A DNA stretch of 64,000 bases, from assembly GCF_000308835.1 (NCBI RefSeq), contig NZ_BAGN01000129.1, positions 22,349 to 86,348 of the forward strand, read 5' to 3'. The number at the start of each line of letters is the position of its first letter. Within the stretch, counting starts at the first letter, position 1. The notes below the pieces were generated by a model, which was not told where the DNA came from, did not search any database, and was given only the letters and a program-made list of their open reading frames with translations. Position numbers and translations under genes: made by a program. Positions 1 through 8,878 of the stretch are shown here, in pieces. This DNA is from Nocardia vinacea NBRC 16497. GTDB lineage: Bacteria; Actinomycetota; Actinomycetes; Mycobacteriales; Mycobacteriaceae.

Positions 1-211
1 TGGTGTAGTTGGTCCCGGATTTGCGCCCACGATGTTCGAGCAGCAGCGTCGGCACGGGTTTGCGGAACCCGGCACCGACCCGCCACTTTCCGCCGATGCG
101 TCCGCCGGTGTGTTTGTAGACCCAAACTTGGGTTTTGCCAAGGTATTTGAAGATCTTGGGCAGCACGGGCGAGTCGAGTTGTTTCGGACGTGGTGGCGGT
201 GTGGCTGTCAT
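1..211 (-). CDS. F420-dependent nitroreductase-family oxidoreductase (DUF385), N-terminal part
   Basis: Partial gene running off the left edge. The visible 70 residues start MTATPPPRPKQ and contain the segments YKHTGGRIGGKWR and PTLLLEHRGRKSG, typical of the N-terminus of deazaflavin (F420)-dependent nitroreductase-family proteins, which reduce substrates with F420H2. The ATG at 211 has an AGGAAGG ribosome site just upstream; an in-frame ATG at 236 is possible but would put that site inside the gene. A perfect inverted repeat at 248-277 lies directly upstream and recurs before the Rieske oxygenase at 14836, so the two are probably co-regulated. The substrate cannot be read from the sequence. 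Confidence 0.75.
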   Translation of the reverse strand, partial: MTATPPPRPKQLDSPVLPKIFKYLGKTQVWVYKHTGGRIGGKWRVGAGFRKPVPTLLLEHRGRKSGTNYT

Positions 212-247
212 CGTTTCCTTCCTGGTGTACTTCATCACTGACGACTA

Positions 248-277
248 GACCATACATTTATGCATACATGTATGGTC
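248..277. promoter_or_regulatory. TetR-type operator (copy 1 of 2)
   Basis: Perfect 10-bp inverted repeat: arm GACCATACAT (248-257), 10-bp spacer, arm ATGTATGGTC (268-277). It sits 36 bp upstream of the F420-oxidoreductase start. Nearly the same repeat occurs at 14777-14806 before the Rieske oxygenase. Size and symmetry fit a TetR dimer pair; the TetR at 16102-16722 is the best candidate, by inference. Confidence 0.75.
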
Positions 278-312
278 AACCGTTGTGTGCCGGGAAGGAA
301 TTGCCTGACTGG

Positions 313-1812
313 TCACTGTGACGCGCGGGCGTCGACCGGCACGGATGCTGGTCCCGGCATCGGCGGCAGCTGCGCCGTGTTCGTGGTCTCCGCACCATGG
401 CGGTAGGGAACGATCAGCGCAGCGACGATGGCGAGGACGCAGATGCCGCCGGAGACGGCGAATGATGTGGTATAGCCACCGATGGTGGGCAGTGGGGCGC
501 CGGTCATCGTATTGGCCGCGAGGACCGCGGTGGCGGCGGCGGTGCCGATCGACCCACCGACCGAACGAAGCGTCTGGTTGACACTGTTGGCCGCGCTGGT
601 CTGCTCCGGCGTTACCCCGCTGTTGAGCAACGTCGGCATTGCCCCCATGGCCAGGCCGAGGCCGAGTCCGAGCAGGCCGGTGGCGACGTAGAAGTGCCAG
701 TGCTGGGTGTGCAGGAACAGCAGGAAGATGAACGTGGCGGTGGCCACGACGGTGCCGAGCACCATGGGCCACTTCGGGCCCATCCACCGGATCAGCAGCG
801 AAACCGCGACAGCCGCGATCAGCGTTCCCGCGGTCATCGGGAGCAGGGTCAATCCGGCACCGAATGCGTCGGAATCGAAGCCGTAGCCGAACCGGCTCGG
901 CGTCTGCACGAACTGGATGACCAGGACGAACGCGCCGAACATGCCGGCGCCGGTGAGGAAGGCCGTGAGATTGGTGCCGAGCACCACCGGCTTGCGCATC
1001 AACGACATGTCGACGAGCGGTTCCCGGACGTATTGCTCGACGAAGTAGCACGCCACCAACAGCACCAGCGCACCGGTGAACAGGCCGAGCACCGTGGTGG
1101 AATCCCAGCCCCAGCTCGGGCCACGGTTGATGCCGAGCACGAGGCACACCAGACCGCCGCCCACGGTGAGCAGGCCCCAGATATCGACGTGGAAATCGTT
1201 CATTCGTTCCGGCAGCCGGATCAGCACGATGACGCCCAGTAGGCCGATCGCGGTGGCCCCCGCACAGATCCAGAACATGCCTTGCGGGGTGATCCCCGCC
1301 TTCACCAGCACCCCGGAGATCAGTAAGCCCGCCCCGGCCCCGATCCCGGTCAGCGCGCTGAGCAGGGCAATGCTCGAAGGTACCCGCTCTGGCGGGAATA
1401 TCGACCGGACGATCCCGATCGCGAGCGGCATTGCGGCGAAACCCATTCCTTGCAGCGCCCGCCCCGCCAACAACAGTGGCAGCGAGCTCGCCATCGCCGC
1501 GAAGACCGAGCCGACGATGGTGAGCGCCAGGGTGGCCACCAGCACCCGCTTGCGACCCAGCGCGTCACCGAGTGAGCCGAGGAACGGGGTGAACACGGCC
1601 GCTGACAGCAGGCTGACCGTGATGACCCACGACACGTCGGACATGGAGATATTCAGCGACTTCGCCAGTCCAGGCAGGACCGGCAACACCATGCTCTGCA
1701 TCACCACGATGGCGAACGTCGAGAGTGCGAGCACGAGCAGCACGGCCGTGGGGGCCGTGTTCGCGCGGGGGGATATCGCGGCACCGCGCCGTGAAGCGAT
1801 GGGTTCAGTCAT
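313..1812 (-). CDS. MFS drug-efflux-type transporter (DHA2-like)
   Basis: 499-residue multi-spanning inner-membrane protein, a proton-driven exporter by family. The loop GSLGDALGRKRV after the second helix is the MFS motif A, and GRALQGMGFAAMPLAIGIVR is the motif around helices 4-5. About 14 hydrophobic segments put it in the 14-TMS (DHA2) group. It begins at ATG 1812 with AGGAGTG upstream, 17 bp after the small membrane-protein gene 1830-2321, so the two probably form one transcript driven from the palindrome region at 2342-2404. Substrate unknown. Confidence 0.85.
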   Translation of the reverse strand: MTEPIASRRGAAISPRANTAPTAVLLVLALSTFAIVVMQSMVLPVLPGLAKSLNISMSDVSWVITVSLLSAAVFTPFLGSLGDALGRKRVLVATLALTIVGSVFAAMASSLPLLLAGRALQGMGFAAMPLAIGIVRSIFPPERVPSSIALLSALTGIGAGAGLLISGVLVKAGITPQGMFWICAGATAIGLLGVIVLIRLPERMNDFHVDIWGLLTVGGGLVCLVLGINRGPSWGWDSTTVLGLFTGALVLLVACYFVEQYVREPLVDMSLMRKPVVLGTNLTAFLTGAGMFGAFVLVIQFVQTPSRFGYGFDSDAFGAGLTLLPMTAGTLIAAVAVSLLIRWMGPKWPMVLGTVVATATFIFLLFLHTQHWHFYVATGLLGLGLGLAMGAMPTLLNSGVTPEQTSAANSVNQTLRSVGGSIGTAAATAVLAANTMTGAPLPTIGGYTTSFAVSGGICVLAIVAALIVPYRHGAETTNTAQLPPMPGPASVPVDARASQ

Positions 1813-1829
1813 TGAACACTCCTAAGTGG

Positions 1830-2321
1830 TCATCGGTTGCGGGATCGAACACAACGTCGCCCGACTTTGGCCGAGGTCGCGGGCACGGCATTCCCGAGTT
1901 CCGGCTCGCGCGGACGAGTGAGCATGAGTGGATGCAAGACAGGCCCAAGAGCGGCCACGATCGCAGCCATCGCTCCTCCGAGGATGATGTCGGCCCAGGA
2001 GGTCACCGATTGCAGCGACCATGACGCGAACACCACGAGCACCACCAGAATCGCCTTCGCGACAGTGAATCGGAACAAGGAGCCATGTGCACCGTCCGAC
2101 CGCGGTTGCGCCCGGACCATGCGTACCCGCACGAGGTGCAGGAGCAGAGGCACGACAAGGAGCAGCATCGACATGACCAGCGCTCGCACCCATAGCGGCC
2201 CGATCTGCCCGATCCAGCCGAGACCGAAACCCAACCCTGCGACCAGATAGCGAACTGGGAGTGGGATGGCCGTGAGGCGGGTGACCAGTCTCGTGGCGAA
2301 CCCGGAACTGTTTTCGGACAA
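1830..2321 (-). CDS. Small integral membrane protein, function unknown
   Basis: 163 residues with about four hydrophobic segments (for example LVAGLGFGLGWIGQIG and ALVMSMLLLVVPLLLHL) and a basic C-terminus. I do not recognise the family. The frame is open further upstream, but TTG at 2321 has a clear GAGGAGA ribosome site six bases before it, and starting there leaves the perfect palindrome at 2342-2363 in the promoter where an operator belongs. It precedes the MFS gene by 17 bp, so a role tied to that transporter is plausible but not shown. Confidence 0.6.
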   Translation of the reverse strand: MSENSSGFATRLVTRLTAIPLPVRYLVAGLGFGLGWIGQIGPLWVRALVMSMLLLVVPLLLHLVRVRMVRAQPRSDGAHGSLFRFTVAKAILVVLVVFASWSLQSVTSWADIILGGAMAAIVAALGPVLHPLMLTRPREPELGNAVPATSAKVGRRCVRSRNR

Positions 2322-2341
2322 CAGATCTCTCCTCGAACAAG

Positions 2342-2363
2342 ATCTTGCAGTGGACTGCAAGAT
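2342..2363. promoter_or_regulatory. Palindromic operator, TTGCAGT type
   Basis: Perfect inverted repeat ATCTTGCAGT (2342-2351), two-base spacer, ACTGCAAGAT (2354-2363), 20 bp upstream of the TTG start at 2321. A weaker copy follows at 2389-2404 (TTGCAG, four bases, CTGCAT). Related sites lie at 2650-2667, 8791-8808 and 8839-8856. Confidence 0.7.
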
Positions 2364-2449
2364 TCCTTCGAGGTGAAGATAGCATAAATTGCAGCCAACT
2401 GCATGTTGCCTTCCTCGAGGAGTGGACACCGATCACTGCCTGTTGTTCG

Positions 2450-2607
2450 ACCAGATCGCTGTTCACGGCCCTCCCAGGTCCGCAGCCGGGCGCAAAGCTC
2501 CAGGTAGTCGCGACGCCGTCCAGCACGGGCATGCACACGTCCATCAGCGCCACATCCGGCCGGAGTGCGAAAGCCTTCAAGGCCGCACGAACGGGCAACG
2601 ACGGCAT
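2450..2607 (-). pseudogene. Response-regulator receiver-domain fragment
   Basis: The minus frame reads ALKAFALRPDVALMDVCMP followed by VLDGVATT, which matches the phospho-acceptor region (D in LMD, then MP.DG) of NarL/LuxR-type response regulators. Nothing of the rest of the receiver or of a DNA-binding domain follows; the frame runs into unrelated sequence, and no start with a ribosome site is evident. It is a relic of about 50 codons between the two divergent promoters. Confidence 0.55.
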
Positions 2608-2649
2608 CGAGAACCGAATGCTGGGTTGTGCTAGCCTCGCTTGAAGTAA

Positions 2650-2667
2650 TTTGCAGTCACATGCAAA
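2650..2667. promoter_or_regulatory. Palindromic operator, TTGCAGT type, before the porin gene
   Basis: TTTGCA (2650-2655), six bases, TGCAAA (2662-2667); the full site TTTGCAGTCACATGCAAA is a variant of the 2342-2363 palindrome. It ends 23 bp before the porin start, where a repressor or activator would affect the promoter. Confidence 0.55.
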
Positions 2668-2690
2668 ATGCTGTTGTGCGAGGAGATTCG

Positions 2691-3341
2691 ATGTTCTTAC
2701 GTGGCGCCGGTGCTGCTGCCGCCCTGACGCTCTGCTTCGCTGCAGTTGCCGGTGCGGACACCGTTATTGCACTTCCAGGCGGCGAAATCACCAAGACCCT
2801 GTCCGACGGCACCGTCGTCACGGTCCGGCTGGTCGGCGAGTCGGCAGAGATCAACCCCTCGATGGGCTCGACCCCGGCGCACCACAACGCGTGGGTGTCC
2901 GGCAGTGCGCAAGTCGACCTGTCGGGCCCGGGAGGCAGTGCGGGAGGCATTGTCTTTCCGGGCTATACCGTGGGATGCCAGGTCGACATCGCAGGCGGCG
3001 GCGCCAACGGTGGTGTCGAAGGTGGGCTCCGGAGTGACGGCCAATACGTGACGCCGCAGGTCGGCGCGACCTCCGGTGCCAACCTGACCCTCGGACCTGG
3101 GCAAGCGAAGTCGTTCTACCTTCTCGATCGGGAAAAGGCCGACGACTTCGGAAACGAGTCCCACAAGATGTACAACCGCTTCTCCGGCACCAGTGGCTCG
3201 GTCACCTGGACCGACGAAACGCTCGGTCTGAGCGGCTGCGGCGGATACGCCCAAGCTCGCGCCTTCGTCAGCGTCGAAGTCAGGAGCAACACTGTCTCCT
3301 CGTGGATCACGTTGTGGGGGAAACCTTTCAGCCTCGGCTAG
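2691..3341 (+). CDS. MspA-family outer-membrane porin
   Basis: 216 residues. An N-terminal signal peptide (MFLRGAGAAAALTLCFAAVA, cleavage near ADT) is followed by a glycine-rich beta domain without further transmembrane helices. The pattern (LSDGTVVTVRLVGE, then HNAWVSGSA, then FPGYTVGCQVDI, ending near SVEVRSN) is that of the MspA family, whose octameric beta-barrels let small polar nutrients cross the mycolic-acid outer membrane. ATG 2691 has GAGGAGA upstream. The TTGCAGT-type palindrome at 2650-2667 suggests co-regulation with the divergent membrane protein/MFS pair and with the P450 region near 8.8 kb. Confidence 0.85.
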   Translation: MFLRGAGAAAALTLCFAAVAGADTVIALPGGEITKTLSDGTVVTVRLVGESAEINPSMGSTPAHHNAWVSGSAQVDLSGPGGSAGGIVFPGYTVGCQVDIAGGGANGGVEGGLRSDGQYVTPQVGATSGANLTLGPGQAKSFYLLDREKADDFGNESHKMYNRFSGTSGSVTWTDETLGLSGCGGYAQARAFVSVEVRSNTVSSWITLWGKPFSLG

Positions 3342-3403
3342 CGCCGGGTTTGTCGAACGACCCATGTCGGCGTATGCGCCACCGCGTGTTGTGCGGTCCG
3401 CGA

Positions 3404-4030
3404 CTACACTTCGGCGACCGTGTTGCGAAGTGCGGTGGACAAGACGCCGCTCCGCTTCAGCGCCGTGACGACGAAGCTGGTGACCACTGCCTGAGCCCGG
3501 TTGAGCATGGGCGATCGGGTGAGGACCGAGTGGAGTTCTTCTTTGGTTGCGACGATGAGGTCGGCGACGATTTGGTACTCGCCGGTGATGGCGGCGGCAT
3601 AGCGCACGCCGGGATGGGTGAGAAGGGCTGCTCCGATGGGATCGATGTCGCCCGGCGCCGCCTTGATCCAGAGGATGGCCTCGACCGGTAGGCCCAGTTG
3701 TGCGGGGTCAACGACGGCGCGCAACGCTATCGCTCCGGTGCGGCGTAGTTCGTCGACGCGCCGTCGGGCGGTCGCTTCGGAGATTCCGGCCGCCCGGCCG
3801 AGCTTATCGTTGGAAAGTCGACCGTCCGCGGCGAGCAGTCGCACTATCGCGCGGTCGGTGCTGCTGAGGGCTTTGGCGGAGTCGTTGGGCGATTGCGGCG
3901 GCGGAACGAATTCGCGTAGTTCGGAGACCTGTTCCGGGGTGAGGAAATCCGGGTGCCACTCGTATCCGGTGCGGTAGTACTTCATCACCGGCAGTGTCGA
4001 CATCCCGACCACACCCGGGGTGCCGGGCAA
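3404..4030 (-). pseudogene. Lrp/AsnC regulator lacking its N-terminal half
   Basis: The open frame encodes 208 residues: a tail of an AsnC effector domain (MKYYRTGYEWHP), a complete helix-turn-helix (DRAIVRLLAADGRLSNDKL to ATARRRVDELRRTG) and a second AsnC domain. This is the C-terminal part of the long two-repeat AsnC proteins of about 330-350 residues; the first DNA-binding domain is missing. The 5' end abuts the truncated mmsA at about 4054. In complete loci such regulators often face the gene they control, so one deletion probably removed both 5' ends and the promoter between them. It might still be expressed from a downstream start (ATG 4003), but I call it a remnant. Confidence 0.65.
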
Positions 4031-4053
4031 CTCATCGAAGAGCAGAGTCGGCA

Positions 4054-5097
4054 GTGAACCCCGCTATGGTGCCGATGTGGTTCTTCCCCGTCGCGATCGC
4101 GGCCGGAAACACCGTTGTCCTCAAACCATCCGAAAAAGCCCCCACGGCCGCGAACTGGCTGGCCGCACTTTGGTCCGAGGCAGGCCTACCCGCAGGTGTC
4201 TTCAATGTGGTGCACGGTGACAAGATCGCTGTCGATGGGCTGCTGACAAGTCCTGGCATCAAGGCGGTCTCCTTTGTCGGGTCTACCCCGGTCGCAAAGT
4301 ACGTTTACGAGCAGGCCACATCGCACGGCAAGCGGGTCCAGGCGCTGGGTGGGGCCAAGAATCACATGATCGTCCTGCCCGACGCCGACCTCGATCTGGC
4401 CGCCGACGCCGCGGTCAACGCCGGTTTCGGCTCCGCAGGAGAGCGTTGCATGGCGATCTCCGCACTGATCGCCGTCGGTGACATCGCCGACGACCTCGTC
4501 GCCAAGATCGAGGAACGCACCCTGACCCTACGTACCGGTGACGGCCGCAGAGGGTGCGACATGGGACCGTTGGTGACGAAGGTGCACCGCGACAAGGTCG
4601 CCTCCTACATCGACGCCGGGGAGGCCGCCGGCGCCGACATCGTCGTCGACGGCCGCGCCGTGCAGCCGGACGGAGCGGCCGACGGCTTCTGGCTCGGCCC
4701 CACCCTGATCGACAACGTCACCACCGAGATGAGCATCTACACCGATGAGATCTTCGGACCAGTCCTGTCGGTGATCCGCGTCGACAGCTACGACAATGCG
4801 CTGGCCCTGGTCAACTCCAGCGAGTACGGCAACGGCACGGCGATCTTCACCAACGACGGCGGCGCCGCCCGACGGTTCCAGAACGAGGTCGAGGTCGGCA
4901 TGGTCGGCATCAACATCCCTGTCCCGGTGCCGATGGCCTACTACTCCTTCGGTGGCTGGAAGAACTCACTCTTCGGCGACACCCACGCCCACGGCACCGA
5001 AGGTGTGCATTTCTTCACCCGCGGCAAGGTCGTTACTACCCGCTGGCTCGACCCGAGCCACGGCGGTATCAACCTCGGCTTCCCCCAAAACGACTGA
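4054..5097 (+). pseudogene. mmsA: Methylmalonate-semialdehyde dehydrogenase, 5'-truncated
   Basis: From codon NPAMVPMWFF onward the frame matches CoA-acylating methylmalonate/malonate-semialdehyde dehydrogenase (valine and inositol catabolism) to its end. Present are the cofactor-binding stretch NTVVLKPSEKAP, the KRVQALGGAKNHM signature and the catalytic cysteine in GFGSAGERCMAI. The family is about 500 residues; here only about 345 remain, with roughly the first 150 lost. The sequence before 4054 is unrelated and has no suitable start. The tautomerase follows 64 bp downstream. Confidence 0.75.
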
Positions 5098-5161
5098 GCA
5101 CCCGGCTGCGGGTCGGCTCACACCCGACCCGCAGCAGCCACCGATTCGAGGAGCGCGATCC

Positions 5162-5554
5162 ATGCCACTCGTCCGCATCGACGTCATCGAAGGCCGCCGA
5201 AATCCCGATCAACTCCGGACCCTGGCCGACGCCGTCCACGAGGTGATGCTCGGTCAGTTCGCGGCGCCCGACCGCGACCGCTACCAGATCATCACCGAAC
5301 ACAAGCCCCATCACATTATCGTCGAAGACACCGGACTGGGCTTCACCCGCTCCGACGACGTCGTCGTCATCCAAATTCTCCAACAGGGCCGGACCGACCA
5401 GCAGAAGAAGGACACGTATCGGGCGCTGGCCGAGGGGCTCGAGTCCGCCACCGGCCTGAACCCCGCCGACCTCATTATCTCGGTGACCGGTAACAGCCGT
5501 GCGGACTGGTCCTTCGGATATGGGGTCGCGCAGTTCCTCGAAGGCAATCTGTAA
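5162..5554 (+). CDS. Tautomerase-superfamily protein
   Basis: 130 residues starting MPLVRIDVIEGR. After removal of Met the N-terminal proline is the general base used by 4-oxalocrotonate tautomerases and related dehalogenases/decarboxylases. Length and the segment QIITEHKPHHIIVEDTGLGF fit the longer, single-chain group close to malonate-semialdehyde decarboxylase-like proteins rather than the 62-residue enzymes. ATG 5162 has GAGGAGCG upstream. It follows the mmsA remnant in the same orientation, which fits semialdehyde metabolism if the two once worked together; the substrate is inferred only. Confidence 0.75.
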   Translation: MPLVRIDVIEGRRNPDQLRTLADAVHEVMLGQFAAPDRDRYQIITEHKPHHIIVEDTGLGFTRSDDVVVIQILQQGRTDQQKKDTYRALAEGLESATGLNPADLIISVTGNSRADWSFGYGVAQFLEGNL

Positions 5555-5588
5555 CGGCGCACGCCATCCTCATCAGCTGTCGCCGGAT

Positions 5589-5616
5589 GCGATCAGCGGC
5601 GGCTGCCGCTGATCGC
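5589..5616. terminator. Bidirectional hairpin terminator
   Basis: Arms GCGATCAGCGGC (5589-5600) and GCCGCTGATCGC (5605-5616) with a four-base loop, placed between the convergent ends of the tautomerase (+) and the TAP-like hydrolase (-). Confidence 0.7.
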
Positions 5617-5669
5617 TTGTCTCGCAAGATGGCCCGTGTGTGGCGACCCGGTGTAGACACGGAGAGTCT

Positions 5670-7247
5670 CTAGTCGAACGGCGACTTGTCGCTGCTGCAG
5701 GTGGTGCCCTCCGTTGGCAGCTCGCCGGAGAACAGGTACTCGCGCTTCACCCGCTCGGCGCATGTGCTGCGCACATACATACTGCTGTGGCCCACGCCTT
5801 CGATCACCACCACTCGCGCTCGATCGAGTTCGGCTGCACCGGCATATGCGCCGGCCAGCGGCGTCGCCGGATCAAATCTGCTGTTCAGCACGAGTATTGG
5901 CGCAGCGGTGCTGCGGTTCCACGGGCCGGTGTATCGATCGGCGTCGTGACCCTGCCAGAACGCGCAGATGGTCATGTTGAAAACGGAGGTACGCCCGAAA
6001 TACGGCACCCTCACATCCTCGGTCACCCCTGCGCGAGTGTAGGCGGCAGGATCGGTCGGGACAGTGCTGTCGCTGCACTGGATCGCGTGATACGCCTCGG
6101 TGCGATTGGCTAGGTACGGCTCGCCTCCGACGGCGAGGCTCACGAACCTCGGGACCGGGTTGCCCGCGTCGAACAACTTCTGCAGTAACACAGCGAGATC
6201 CGGGTAATCGGATGGCTTCGACAGATCGCCTGCGGCGCCGACGATCGCGGAATAGGTCCACCGCTGGCCGTCCACCATGATTGGCGACAAGCGTGCCCGT
6301 TCGGTCAGTGCAATCCACTTGAGTTTCGGATCGCCGGGGGAAAATGCGCAGCGCGGCCCGGCCGCCGAGCAATCCCGCAGGAATGTGTCGAAGGATGCCG
6401 CGATACTGCTGGCGACATCTTGTCGGGTATCGATCGGCAAGGTAGTGCCCTGCGAATCGTGGCCGTTGATGTTGCCCTCGAAGTCCATCGACCCGTCCAA
6501 CACCATGGCACGCACCCGGCTGGGGAAAAGGTTGGCATAGATCGCTGCGAGCTGAGTGCCGTAGGAGATGCCATGGTAGGTCAATTTCGGATCACCCACG
6601 GCGCGGCGCAACAACTCCAGGTCGCGTGCCGTGTTGACGGTCGAAACATGGTCCAGGATCGGCCCGGCGTTTTGCTTGCAGCGGTCGGCGAATTCCTTGG
6701 AGCGGTCGAAGAAATCAGGTTCGGCTCCAACGTCGCTGGGAATCTCCGGAAACGACGCGAAAAACTGTTCCTGTTCGGCGACACTGGAAAAGCAGCGTGC
6801 CGCCGCACTGCGCGACACTGCACGCGGATCCCAGGAGACGATATCGAACCGGGAACGCAGCTCGTCGGAGAACAACCACGGCCACTTCGCCCGCTCCCGC
6901 AGGCGATCGACACCGGATGGACCGGGACCACCGAAATTGACGAACAGAGTACCGATCCGGCGAACCGGATCCGCGGCAGAAAGTTTGATTACCGCCAGCT
7001 CGATCTGTTCATCGTGCGCACGGTTGTAGTTCAGCGGCACTTCCGCTGTCGCGCACTGGAATCCGTCCTGACAGTCGGCCCAGTGCAGGGTCGGCGTGTT
7101 CGCCGCTTCGGCCAGTGTGTCGATGTAGGGGTCGGGAGCACCGACACCCGCGAGTGCCGGTGCCGGCGCCAAGAACCCGCCGGTGTTCAGCGCGACAACC
7201 AGAATCGTGACCCATGATCGGGGAGATCTCCTGCGGCCCTTACGCAT
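5670..7247 (-). CDS. Secreted alpha/beta hydrolase, tripeptidyl-aminopeptidase (TAP-like) type
   Basis: 525 residues from ATG 7247. A basic N-terminus (MRKGRRRSPRSW) and hydrophobic stretch (VTILVVALNTGGFLAPAPAL) form a signal peptide. The fold is shown by the oxyanion loop FGGPGPSG, the nucleophile elbow GISYGTQ, the acid in NSRFDPATPL and the histidine in EGVGHSS. These belong to the SlpD/SlpE-like exported peptidases with a TAP-like C-terminal domain. The frame is open 47 codons further up, but that extension is not hydrophobic and would bury the signal peptide. It likely acts on peptides or esters outside the cell. Confidence 0.8.
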   Translation of the reverse strand: MRKGRRRSPRSWVTILVVALNTGGFLAPAPALAGVGAPDPYIDTLAEAANTPTLHWADCQDGFQCATAEVPLNYNRAHDEQIELAVIKLSAADPVRRIGTLFVNFGGPGPSGVDRLRERAKWPWLFSDELRSRFDIVSWDPRAVSRSAAARCFSSVAEQEQFFASFPEIPSDVGAEPDFFDRSKEFADRCKQNAGPILDHVSTVNTARDLELLRRAVGDPKLTYHGISYGTQLAAIYANLFPSRVRAMVLDGSMDFEGNINGHDSQGTTLPIDTRQDVASSIAASFDTFLRDCSAAGPRCAFSPGDPKLKWIALTERARLSPIMVDGQRWTYSAIVGAAGDLSKPSDYPDLAVLLQKLFDAGNPVPRFVSLAVGGEPYLANRTEAYHAIQCSDSTVPTDPAAYTRAGVTEDVRVPYFGRTSVFNMTICAFWQGHDADRYTGPWNRSTAAPILVLNSRFDPATPLAGAYAGAAELDRARVVVIEGVGHSSMYVRSTCAERVKREYLFSGELPTEGTTCSSDKSPFD

Positions 7248-7440
7248 ACCGAGCTTGCCCTTCGCTGTTGTGAAGTCTTCCGCCTGCCGCACTGCCTCCT
7301 GCTCACTTTTCAGCGGCTCGGCCGGGAGGAAAACGACGGTGCCGTCGTCCTCGTTCTGGTCGAAGTCTCGGGCGCGAGCAGGACGCACTGCCCGGAGGAA
7401 ACTTCGCTCTCCGTATCGACGGTGATTTCACGGTTCGTCC

Positions 7441-8655
7441 TCACCAGACCACGGGGACGCGGCCGACGCCGCCGCCGATCCGGTTGGTGCGGATCGGGAT
7501 CTCGTCGAGCCCGACCGCGAGCCGTAGGCTCGGGAAGCGGCGGAACAGCGCGGGGAACACCGTCCGCAGTTCGATGCGGGCAAGGTTGGCGCCGATGCAG
7601 ACATGGGGGCCGGTGCCGAAGCCGAGGTGGACGTTCGGCGCGCGGCGGGGGTCGAACTCGTCGGGGTCGGCGAACACCGACGCGTCGCGGTTGGCCGCGT
7701 CGCTGGCGATGAGCACCGCGTCGCCGCGGGCGATCCGGATTCCCCCGATCGTGACGTCCTCGTGGGCGTATCGCAGCAGTCCGATGCTGCTGGTGGCCGT
7801 CATCCGCAGGATCTCCTCGACAGTCTGCTGCACCTCGCCGTCGGGATCGGCGGCGAAACGGTCGCGGCGAGCCGCGTCGGTCAGCAGGAACAGCGTGCCG
7901 GTCGCGATCCGGGTGGAGGTTGTTTCGTGGCCGGCGAACAGCAGAGTGATCGCCGTCCGGGCGAGGTCGTAGTCGGTGAATGTCGGGTCGTCGGCTTGGA
8001 ACGCGACCAGGTCGGAGATGACGTCCGGTTGCGGGTCCGCACGCTTGGCGTCGGCCAGGCCGGTCATGTAGGCATTGAACTCGGCCATGGCCTGCTGGGC
8101 GTCCCCGCCGCTGTCCATCATCCCGATCCGCTCGGACAGCCCGCGGAAGTGTTCGCGGTCGGCGTACGGCACGCCGAGCATCTCGCAGATCACCAGCACC
8201 GGCAGGGGGAACGCGAGGAAGGCGATGAGGTCGACCGGTTCGCCGGGGTAGGCGTCGCGCGCGGCTTGCATGTCGTCGAGGCAGTGGTCGGTCAGCTCGG
8301 CGATGCGGTCGCCGAGGGCACGCATGCGGGGCGCGGAGAACGCGGGCACCAGCATCCGCCGCATCCGTTTGTGTTCCCGCTCTTCGCTTTCGAAGTCGCC
8401 GCTCGGGCCGTCCTGCACCGCGGCGTCGGAGATCCGCGACGCCCGCTCCGGCGCCGGATGCGAACGGCCGAAGCGGCGGTCCCGGAAGAGCTCCATCGCT
8501 TCTGCGTAGGACGTCACCAGCCACGCCGGGTCGCCGGCGGGGGTGAGCACCCGGCTCACCGGCCCCTGCCGCCGGAGCGCTTCGTACTCCGGGGCGATCG
8601 CGATCGCGTTCGGACGGGTGAAGGGCAGGCGAGGCGTCTCTTTGGTGGTGGTCAT
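7441..8655 (-). CDS. Cytochrome P450
   Basis: 404 residues, normal for a soluble class-I bacterial P450. The I-helix oxygen-activation motif AGHETT is at 241-246, the ExxR motif EEILR at 280-284, and the heme loop [16 protein letters not shown] has the ligand Cys353. ATG 8655 has GAGGAGCG upstream. Electrons would come from a ferredoxin and a ferredoxin reductase; the ferredoxin gene facing it at 8879 is broken, so it must use another (for example 53690-53881 with 61433-62671). TTGCAGT-type sites at 8791 and 8839 lie in the shared promoter. Substrate unknown. Confidence 0.9.
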   Translation of the reverse strand: MTTTKETPRLPFTRPNAIAIAPEYEALRRQGPVSRVLTPAGDPAWLVTSYAEAMELFRDRRFGRSHPAPERASRISDAAVQDGPSGDFESEEREHKRMRRMLVPAFSAPRMRALGDRIAELTDHCLDDMQAARDAYPGEPVDLIAFLAFPLPVLVICEMLGVPYADREHFRGLSERIGMMDSGGDAQQAMAEFNAYMTGLADAKRADPQPDVISDLVAFQADDPTFTDYDLARTAITLLFAGHETTSTRIATGTLFLLTDAARRDRFAADPDGEVQQTVEEILRMTATSSIGLLRYAHEDVTIGGIRIARGDAVLIASDAANRDASVFADPDEFDPRRAPNVHLGFGTGPHVCIGANLARIELRTVFPALFRRFPSLRLAVGLDEIPIRTNRIGGGVGRVPVVW

Positions 8656-8785
8656 GCGTCGCTCCTCGAATCACGTTTCAGGTCGGAAAGCCACCAGCGT
8701 TCGGCGTCGAACTTCTTGCAGATGTGGCGGTTCCGGTTGCGCACGTCGGCGCGCAACCGGCGCTCGCTGTCCAGCAGGCCTTCGC
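8656..8785 (-). other. Short open stretch coupled to the P450 start, unassigned
   Basis: The minus frame ends ...[17 protein letters not shown] plus six residues and its TGA overlaps the P450 start as ATGA. About 40 codons can be read (from REGLLDSERRLRADVRN), with no ATG/GTG/TTG start and ribosome site that I can defend. Either it is the 3' remnant of a gene once co-transcribed with the P450 or it is simply leader sequence. I do not recognise the family. Confidence 0.3.
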
Positions 8786-8790
8786 GGCAA

Positions 8791-8856
8791 CATGCAGTCA
8801 TATGCAAGTTACGCTAGCTTGGCGACTTCAGCAAGAACATGCATTCCACTGTAAGA
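8791..8856. promoter_or_regulatory. Two TTGCAGT-type operator-like sites between P450 and ferredoxin relic
   Basis: Site A (8791-8808) is CATGCAGTCATATGCAAG; site B (8839-8856), read on the minus strand, is CTTACAGTGGAATGCATG. Both resemble the palindrome at 2342-2363 (CTTGCAGTGGACTGCAAG). They lie between two divergent genes, as do the copies near 2.4-2.7 kb, and imply one regulator for both loci. Confidence 0.5.
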
Positions 8857-8878
8857 TTTTGTGCGAGACAGAGATTCG

